Below are positions 51,484 to 56,873 of a stretch of DNA of 56,873 nucleotides, piece by piece. The first letter of the stretch is position 1. Every line of letters begins with the position of its first letter. Made by a program: the position numbers and the translations under genes. Source of the stretch: Acidobacteriota bacterium. Its GTDB lineage: Bacteria; Acidobacteriota; Vicinamibacteria; Vicinamibacterales; JAKQTR01. The stretch is taken from contig JAPKZO010000038.1 in the NCBI GenBank assembly GCA_026393755.1, positions 1 to 56,873 on the forward strand, in the 5' to 3' direction. The notes beneath the pieces are model-generated. The model was not told where the DNA came from and searched no databases. It worked only from the letters and a program-made list of their open reading frames with translations.

Positions 51484-51837
51484 CTACCTCGCTTGTCCGC
51501 CCGGCACCTTCGCTTTTAACTCCTCGAACCAGTTCTGGATGAGGCTGATGTGCATAACCACCGGTGGGGCAAGCGAAGTCCGAGACTGAACCACGTAGAA
51601 CCGCTGGCCGTCGGGCGCGACGTCGTGGCACCGGATGCCGTATGCAGACTGTGCTCGGGCCGACCCTGACCCGATCGAAGGGGCGGGATCGGCACTCAGT
51701 TCAGGCGGGAGGAGCTTGATGGCGACCGTGCGGTCGAGGCGCGTGTCCCGGGCTTTGTAGACCTCGCCCATGCCCCCGGCGCCAATCAGCCCGAGGACCT
51801 CGTAGGGGCCCAGCCGCGTGCCCGCAGCCAGGGACAT
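51484..51837 (-). pseudogene. Collapsed Ser/Thr kinase gene (N-terminus joined to C-terminus)
   Basis: 117 residues. The first 50 are the start of a PknB-like kinase ([38 protein letters not shown]) with the P-loop and catalytic Lys. The rest ([18 protein letters not shown]...[17 protein letters not shown]) is the C-terminal end of the WD40/PD40 sensor part that such acidobacterial kinases carry. The catalytic loop and propeller are missing, so a large internal deletion has joined the ends in frame. GGAG lies upstream of the start, so a peptide could still be made. Confidence 0.7.
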
Positions 51838-51900
51838 GGTCGCTCCTGCGGCGCATTATACGCCGCGCCGCCCCTGCCGCAGCGACGCCGCCCTCGCTCG

Positions 51901-53079
51901 TCAGGCCAGCGCGGCGAGAAACGTGGACGCCGGCACACACCTGACGCCATCGTCGACCACATCGCGCGTACAGTCCTTGACCACCTGATAGACCCACGGG
52001 ACGCGCAGGCGATCCCTGAAGTACCGCAGCGCGGGATCAATGGCGGTTTCGGCGAGCTTGGCCTCGGCGGCAAACCACGGCTTTCGATCGAGCGTGACGA
52101 GAAAGTCGACCTCGTGCCCGGCGCGATCGCGCAGGTACCAGAGTTCGACATCGTAGCCGTCCCGATCCCGCAGCATGTGGCAGAACTTCAGCAGATGCAG
52201 CGCGAGCATGTTCTCGAACCGCCCCGCCGGATCGGTGACCAGACTCCAATCCCAGAGGTAGGCCTTCGGCATCTTCTTGAGGGCCGTGATCCGGCGACTG
52301 ACGAACGGGCGGAGCAGCACGACGTGGTAGAGGCGTTCGAGCACGCCGATCCAGTGCGTCACGGCGCGATGGCTCACTTCCAGATCCTCACGCAAGGCGT
52401 TCAACGAGAGCAGCGAACCGACATGTTCCGGAATCGCATCTGCGAGTTGTTCGACGAGTGACAGGTCGCGGATCGACTCGAGGTCTCGCACATCCTCGCG
52501 AAAGAACCGGTCGATCCGATCGCGCTGCCATCGCCGAAGGGTCCGCGCCGATTGCGCCAGCAGCGGCTCGGGAAATCCCCCGAATTCGAAGAGCGCGGCC
52601 AGGTGTGCGGCGGCAGTCTTCGTCGGTGGGGGCAGGATCAGTTCCCGTCCCGGGGCCACATCCGGGATCACGCCTGGTGACACCAATTCGGCCACGGAGA
52701 ACGGATGAAGCCGGTAGGCATGGTAGCGTCCCTGCAGCGAGTCGCCCCCGCGCCGGTACGTGTCGAGCCTGGCCGATCCGGTCACGAGGAACTGGAGGCG
52801 CGGATGGTGCGTGTCGTATTCGCCTTTGAGCCAGCTTTTCCAACTGCGCGACTTGTGCAGTTCGTCCAGCACGACCAGGGCACGACCGCCGGGCCAGCGC
52901 GGGGCACGGAGTTCGCGTCGATCGTCACGGTTGTCCCAATTCAGATACACGCCCGGGACCAGGTCGAGGCACTGCCGTCCCAGCGTGGTCTTGCCGACCT
53001 GCCGGGGGCCGACGACGAACACCATCTTCCGGGGCAGATCGGCCAGTACCGCAGGCTGAAGCGATCGCACGACGGTCAT
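51901..53079 (-). CDS. AAA ATPase with DUF4143 domain
   Basis: 392 residues. N-terminal ATPase: Walker A VVGPRQVGKTTLG, Walker B RALVVLDELHKSRSWKSWLKG, sensor-like FLVTGSARLDTYRRGGDSLQGRYHAYRLHPFSVAEL. The C-terminal DUF4143 domain includes VSHRAVTHWIGVLERLYHVVLLRPF and a restriction-endonuclease-like end (LWYLRDRAGHEVDFLVTLDRKPWFAAEAKL, with D-x-n-E-x-K character). These proteins are widespread orphans, often patchily distributed; function not established. Confidence 0.87.
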   Translation of the reverse strand: MTVVRSLQPAVLADLPRKMVFVVGPRQVGKTTLGRQCLDLVPGVYLNWDNRDDRRELRAPRWPGGRALVVLDELHKSRSWKSWLKGEYDTHHPRLQFLVTGSARLDTYRRGGDSLQGRYHAYRLHPFSVAELVSPGVIPDVAPGRELILPPPTKTAAAHLAALFEFGGFPEPLLAQSARTLRRWQRDRIDRFFREDVRDLESIRDLSLVEQLADAIPEHVGSLLSLNALREDLEVSHRAVTHWIGVLERLYHVVLLRPFVSRRITALKKMPKAYLWDWSLVTDPAGRFENMLALHLLKFCHMLRDRDGYDVELWYLRDRAGHEVDFLVTLDRKPWFAAEAKLAETAIDPALRYFRDRLRVPWVYQVVKDCTRDVVDDGVRCVPASTFLAALA

Positions 53080-53119
53080 GAGCGGATTATGCTCCCTCGC
53101 ACAAAAAGTCGCAACTTTA

Positions 53120-53135
53120 TTTGCTTATTAGCAAA
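53120..53135. promoter_or_regulatory. AT-rich palindrome upstream of the DUF4143 ATPase
   Basis: TTTGCT-TATT-AGCAAA in an AT-rich island of otherwise GC-rich DNA, about 40-56 bp upstream of the ATPase start (53079, minus strand). It is a likely operator or promoter part. The remaining gap to 53354 shows no intact gene. Confidence 0.4.
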
Positions 53136-53354
53136 AATAGTTGTCACCAACGGCTGCACGGACACGCCGCCGCCCTGGCGCAGAACTGGCCTCAAGCCTT
53201 TGATGAAAGCCAACCTCAGAGTGCGGCCACTTTGGCCCCTGACAGCGGTCCGAGAAATGTGATCTCCCTGTTTCTTGGACACCACTCAGGCGCAGTAAGG
53301 AGAGCGCGAAGAGCGGAGGCGGGCGGACCGGTTGATCGGGTAGAATGACGCGCG

Positions 53355-53789
53355 ATGCGGACGAGGGTCTTCGAGCCGCTGGGAATGACGACGACCACCT
53401 TCGACTTCGCCAAGGCCCTGAAGGGGGACGTCGCCCAGCCCCACGGCGACGACGTAGACGGCAAGGTGACCCGCGCGCGGATGGACCTGAACTACTCCGT
53501 CGTCCCGGCCGACCCGGCCGCCGCCGCGAAGCTGGCCCCGCGCTACGTGAACGCCGCGCTCGGCGAGGTGACGGTGATCAAGGAAGGGGCGGCGATTCTC
53601 TTCGACGCGGGCGAGTGGAAGAGCGCCGTGGCCTCACGGAAGAACGACGACGGGACGATCTCCTTCATCACCATTGACCCGACGCTCGCCGGCATGGAAT
53701 TCGTCGTGGCGGACAAGGACGGGAAGCGCCGATTGATCACGCGCGACGCGCAGCACGAGTACGTGTTCGAGGAGACGGCGAAGCGCTGA
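53355..53789 (+). pseudogene. Truncated serine-hydrolase (beta-lactamase-fold) gene
   Basis: 144 residues. It begins RVFEPLGMTTTTFDFAKALKG, the piece after the catalytic Ser region in class C beta-lactamase-like proteins, then jumps at NYSVVPADPAAAAKLAPRY into the C-terminal DUF-like extension (NAALGEVTVIKEGAAILFDAGEWKSAV...GMEFVVADKDGKRRLI). The SxxK and YxN motifs are absent, so both the N-terminus and an inner stretch are gone. No signal peptide. Confidence 0.65.
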
Positions 53790-53856
53790 CGGCGCGGCCG
53801 GTTGGCCGAGAGGTCGTCGCTTGCAGGACGCGGCTCCGGCTCCCCGCGCCGGGTGC

Positions 53857-54279
53857 TCACGCGCTCAAGAGGTTCAGGAACGCTCGGGGCGTCACGATGC
53901 GGACACCTTCGTACTCCCCGACCGTCAAGAGGTGAGGATCGCCAGTCACGACGAGCGGGGCGCGGCCAGCGATGGCTGCGGCCAGATACTTGTCATCATC
54001 CGGGTCCTTGCTCACGCCAGGCACCTGAACCGGATCCAGAACGAAATCAGCCAGGACGACCAAGTCCTCCATCCAGAGTCCGGGGTCGAGGCCCCGGCGC
54101 ACGTACCGGCGGACTTTGGGGTATGCGAGGGCCCGCATCACCTCCTCGACGATGGCCTCAGACAGGACCAGCGTAAACGCATCTGTACGGAGAAAGTGTT
54201 CGATGATGCGGCCCGGCGGTCCGTCCGGATGGATAGCCGCGCTCACGAACACGTTGGCATCAAGGACAGCCCGGAACAC
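53857..54279 (-). CDS. PIN-domain toxin (putative VapC-like RNase)
   Basis: 140 residues from a GTG at 54279, 5 nt after the antitoxin stop. PIN signature: FRAVLDANVFVSAAIHPDGPPG (first Asp), LVLSEAIVEEVMRAL (Glu), DPDDDKYLAAAIAG (Asp pair) and LVVTGDPHLLTVG (last Asp). This is the COG1569-type putative toxin group. It likely cleaves RNA. The frame continues upstream into the antitoxin gene but without sense. Confidence 0.83.
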   Translation of the reverse strand: MFRAVLDANVFVSAAIHPDGPPGRIIEHFLRTDAFTLVLSEAIVEEVMRALAYPKVRRYVRRGLDPGLWMEDLVVLADFVLDPVQVPGVSKDPDDDKYLAAAIAGRAPLVVTGDPHLLTVGEYEGVRIVTPRAFLNLLSA

Positions 54280-54284
54280 GGTCG

Positions 54285-54572
54285 TTACGCCGACTTCGCG
54301 CGCAGTTTGGCAGACCTGCGGGCCCAGCGCTGCGCCTCCAGGGCCAGCTCGGACGCCTGCTTGTCGGTCAGTGCGCCGCCCTGCTGCGCGAGGAAGTCCA
54401 GGGCGTGCCGGCGCGCGAAGCGTCGCATCTGTGCCAATCGCTCGACCGGTACCAGGGCGGCGAGCGCCTTCCCCTTGCGTTCGATGATGAACTCGTCGTT
54501 CCGCAGCGCCACCCGATTGAGCATGTCGCCAAGCCGCTGCCGCACGTCGATGGTAGAAACCTTGGCCGTCAT
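54285..54572 (-). CDS. Phd/YefM-type antitoxin
   Basis: 95 residues from the ATG at 54572 (GAGAGGTG upstream; the frame from 54587 would start in the operator). The N-terminus KVSTIDVRQRLGDMLNRVALRNDEFIIERKGKALAALVPVERL is the Phd DNA-binding fold. The C-terminus is helical and basic (LALEAQRWARRSAKLRAKS). It pairs with the PIN toxin directly downstream. Confidence 0.82.
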   Translation of the reverse strand: MTAKVSTIDVRQRLGDMLNRVALRNDEFIIERKGKALAALVPVERLAQMRRFARRHALDFLAQQGGALTDKQASELALEAQRWARRSAKLRAKSA

Positions 54573-54583
54573 GTGCACCTCTC

Positions 54584-54600
54584 GCAACTATTATAGTTGC
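54584..54600 (-). promoter_or_regulatory. Operator palindrome with embedded -10 box
   Basis: GCAACTAT-T-ATAGTTGC, a perfect 8-bp inverted repeat with one central base. Read on the minus strand it contains TATAAT, so binding of the antitoxin here would block the promoter of its own operon. The start codon is 12 nt downstream. Confidence 0.65.
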
Positions 54601-55089
54601 TCTAGCAGGAACAGCAAGTGCCAGATTGGTCGACCCTGCGCTCGACATCGCGCACTTCGGGTTCTTTCTCAAACGCCGCCCGGGCAGACGCTCGCCCGGG
54701 CACAGCCATGACGGCCGGCGACGTGCTCCCCACCCCGCCCCGCCATGCTGGCGTTTGTGACCCCGGTCGTGGCGGTCCCCGCTCCACGACCTCCGCCTCC
54801 ACTTCCGGCGAGCGACGTTCAGCAGCCAGTTGCTCCCGTCGTCGAGAACCCGGCCGCCGCGCCCGTCGCTGCACCGGCCGAGATCAGGGCGGAAACCGGT
54901 CCCGAACCTTCCGCGCCAAGCGGCGTGCGGTATCCCGTCTTGATGGCGGTGACGGTGACGTTCACGCTCACGACGGCGGACGCTGAGACGAGATAGCTGG
55001 ATAGGGAACCACGATTCGAGATCAGGACCATGCGCGACGGCGATGTGCCGCTAGCATGGTACGCGTCAGAATCGTGCTCCTCCATGCGA
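54601..55089. other. Region without a convincing gene
   Basis: A Pro/Ala/Val-rich frame on the + strand (54745-54996) and frames on the minus strand overlap here, but none has a recognisable domain or good ribosome site. A hairpin CCCGGGC...GCCCGGG is at 54679-54700. It may hold remnants. Confidence 0.3.
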
Positions 55090-56301
55090 CTATTGTCGGA
55101 GTCGCGGCACCACGAACTCGTCCATGAAGCGGATCAGCTTCTCCCTGTTGGTGGCGCGATAGGCGGCGTAGTCCTGCACAATGCCGGCAGTCGGGCGGAA
55201 CAGCAAAATGTACGCCTCGAGAAGCCCCGCGTCCCGAATGCCCACGAGTTCGGCCAGTTCGGGATCCACCGCCGGCTCGGTGCTGGTCTTGTCCGACGCG
55301 CGCTGGCTCTTCACCCACGCCGCCACCGCGTCGAGCGCCTCCGCCTCTTCCTTCAGGCTGTGCCGGTACGTCGGCTCGTCCGGGTACATCTGCTTGAACT
55401 TGTCCCGCTGCCAGCCGATGCGCGTGCCGCCGTAGACGATGGAGGCCGCCGCGATGGAGATTCCGGGCTTCCCGAGGTTGGTGGGGTCGATCGTAATCGT
55501 GCTCTGGTTGCCCTCGGTCTTGACGGTCGCGAGTTGTTTGAGCTGAACCACGCGAAACTGGACACGGTTGCGGCTGGCCCACTGGGTGAGACCCGTCCGC
55601 GCCGTGCGGTCGTACGGTTGAGCGATCACCGCCTCGATGAACTTCGCGCGCGCCTCGGTCATCTGGCCTGAGGCCATCAGCGAGTCTCCCCAGTAGCGAT
55701 AGGCGGTTTCCCGGTTCGGATCGATTTGAATCGCCTTCGCGAACCACGCTCCGGCGTCGGCGTGCTTGTTCTGCTTGTAACACGCATCGCCGGCGAAGAG
55801 CGCCGCGTGGTAGAGCGTGGGGTCCAGTTGGAGCGCCTTGGCGTACTGTTCGCGGGCCCGGTCCAGATTGCCCTTCGCGAAATCGGCCTCGGCGGCCGTC
55901 ATCACCTCCTCCACCTCGCCCTTCGACGAGAAGCCAGGCAGCACGCCGTCCTCCGGAATCGATGAGAGGATCGTCTGGAGCAGTTCGCTGTTGTCGCCGA
56001 GGGCCTTGGCGCGGAGCAGGACCGCGCGGGCGCGCAACGCTGCCTGTTTTCGCTCTTCGGGATCTTTCAGGCCACTGATCAGGCCGGCCAAGCACACGCC
56101 CAGGCGTTCCTGGACAACGATGTCGTCGGGCCGATCGGCCGCGAGCTTCTCGAGCAGCGGCAGCGCCTCAATCACTTTGTGCTGGTCGAACAGGTCGAGT
56201 GCGGTCTTGCGATCCGCATCGGTGGTGACGGGCCGTTGTGCGGCTGCGGGAGCGGCGCAAAGCAGGCCGACGACGATGCCGATGAAAAGGAAAGTGCGCA
56301 T
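55090..56301 (-). CDS. Exported TPR-repeat protein
   Basis: 403 residues from the ATG at 56301, with GAGGAGGGA upstream. Signal peptide MRTFLFIGIVVGLLCAAPAAA. TPR units: ALDLFDQHKVIEALPLLEKLAADRPDD, EADFAKGNLDRAREQYAKALQLDPT, GDACYKQNKHADAGAWFAKAIQIDPN, GDSLMASGQMTEARAKFIEAVIAQP. The C-terminal 150 residues are a separate, unrecognised domain (TITIDPTNLGKPGISIAAASIVYGG). Likely a periplasmic scaffold; partner unknown. Confidence 0.83.
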   Translation of the reverse strand: MRTFLFIGIVVGLLCAAPAAAQRPVTTDADRKTALDLFDQHKVIEALPLLEKLAADRPDDIVVQERLGVCLAGLISGLKDPEERKQAALRARAVLLRAKALGDNSELLQTILSSIPEDGVLPGFSSKGEVEEVMTAAEADFAKGNLDRAREQYAKALQLDPTLYHAALFAGDACYKQNKHADAGAWFAKAIQIDPNRETAYRYWGDSLMASGQMTEARAKFIEAVIAQPYDRTARTGLTQWASRNRVQFRVVQLKQLATVKTEGNQSTITIDPTNLGKPGISIAAASIVYGGTRIGWQRDKFKQMYPDEPTYRHSLKEEAEALDAVAAWVKSQRASDKTSTEPAVDPELAELVGIRDAGLLEAYILLFRPTAGIVQDYAAYRATNREKLIRFMDEFVVPRLRQ

Positions 56302-56753
56302 GCGGTCCCTCCTCGCACGATTGGACACCGGCTGATCTTCCGACGCTCCGGATCGCTCCGTATCCGAATGGCGGAGGCCGCCATCGACGTGCTGCAGAAT
56401 CTACCATGTCCGGCAGCCCATCCACGTCCAGAAAGGGTAATCTGACCAACCAGAGCCGCGGGCATTCGACGCGGCGGGGGGAGCGCGAGGGCCAGTGGAG
56501 GGTGCGCGGCGGCGGACGGTGTGGCCCGCGCGGCGGTGCGGGGACCGCCTCCAGCGCTGACGAGCGCCGCCGAGAGTGCTGCGCACCGCATCGAGGATTT
56601 GAACACGCATGTCATGCCGTGCCTCCTGGCCAGGATCCCGCTCAACGGATCATGGGAAAAGGGGGCCTCGCTGCTCTTCGGTCGGGGGCACTTCGGCAGC
56701 GCGGTTCGATCGAGGCTTGACAATAGCAAGCATTAGCCTTGATGCGTCAATAA
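56302..56753. other. Region without a convincing gene
   Basis: Overlapping frames on both strands show no domain, start site or consistent codon use. It separates the TPR gene from a partial gene at the right edge. Confidence 0.3.
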
Positions 56754-56873
56754 CTACGCCGCGCGCGCGAGGGCCTGTTCGATTCGAGTGAAGGCGGTCC
56801 GCGTCGCGGGATTGTCGGTTAATCGTAGCACTGCGGTGCCAGCCGGGCGGAGCAGTTGCGCCGCTCGGTGAAA
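56754..56873 (-). CDS. C-terminal end of an unknown gene, cut by the window edge
   Basis: The minus strand from the right edge reads AAQLLRPAGTAVLRLTDNPATRTAF and ends TRIEQALARAA at a TAG (56754-56756). The helical, regular composition suggests a real protein end. The family cannot be told from 39 residues. Confidence 0.35.
   Translation of the reverse strand, partial: FHRAAQLLRPAGTAVLRLTDNPATRTAFTRIEQALARAA

Noticed and set aside
54745-54996. Pro/Ala-rich 83-residue ORF
   Set aside because: No ribosome site, no domain, and composition expected of GC-rich noncoding DNA.
1-56873. rRNA, tRNA or Sec-tRNA genes
   Set aside because: I looked for the conserved arms and rRNA cores and saw none; a covariance-model search would be needed to exclude a divergent tRNA.

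Overview
The window reads as high-GC chromosomal DNA of a soil or sediment bacterium, most likely an acidobacterium of the Vicinamibacteria type. This is an inference from gene content: an ECF sigma factor next to a giant Ser/Thr kinase, many secreted hydrolases with signal peptides, sortilin-type BNR, HAF-repeat, DUF1028 and CocE proteins, and a subtilase ending in Arg-Ile-Ile-Trp-Gly-Asp repeats. No rRNA, tRNA, CRISPR array or complete insertion sequence was seen. Only about 35-40 of the listed reading frames are real genes.

The main feature is a redox operon at 3.55-13.64 kb on the + strand: a TetR-type regulator with its own palindrome, then five genes matching BamB, BamC, BamD, BamE and BamF of the tungsten-dependent class II benzoyl-CoA reductase. 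The last gene looks split, but an in-frame TGA lies exactly where MvhD/BamF proteins carry a cluster-ligand Cys, and a SECIS-like hairpin follows it. Read through as selenocysteine, it encodes a 743-residue MvhD domain fused to a GltD-type NAD(P)H:flavin module. That fusion could replace the separate NADH-oxidising subunits BamGHI. No benzoate ligase or ring-cleavage genes are present, so the substrate is open.

13.7-17.5 kb holds two secreted proteins. 17.5-19.3 kb is a graveyard of toxin-antitoxin remnants, including an internally deleted copy of the BamF-GltD gene, next to an intact RHH/MazF-like pair. 19.4-30.8 kb carries a SnoaL-like protein, a cysteine desulfurase divergent from DsrC, secreted esterase-like and M20 hydrolases, adenosine deaminase copy 1, an alcohol dehydrogenase, a HAF protein and a hydrolase. 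30.9-34.6 kb is the sigma factor/kinase pair. A 1.33-kb duplication brings a second adenosine deaminase at 34.7 kb, followed by another M20 peptidase.

37.6-40.9 kb (minus strand) is a cell-envelope operon: an alanine-rich lipoprotein ending in Lys-Lys, two L,D-transpeptidases and a probable lipoprotein. This looks like an analogue of the Braun lipoprotein system. 41.6-43.6 kb pairs a 69-residue helix-turn-helix protein with a subtilase ending in 18 exact hexapeptide repeats. A segment of different codon usage (43.6-47.3 kb) carries a TPR-sigma54 activator. The right end has a DsbA-like protein, an AI-2E-type permease, an HD protein, a methyltransferase with an in-frame TGA, several collapsed pseudogenes, a DUF4143 ATPase, a Phd/PIN toxin-antitoxin pair and a TPR protein.
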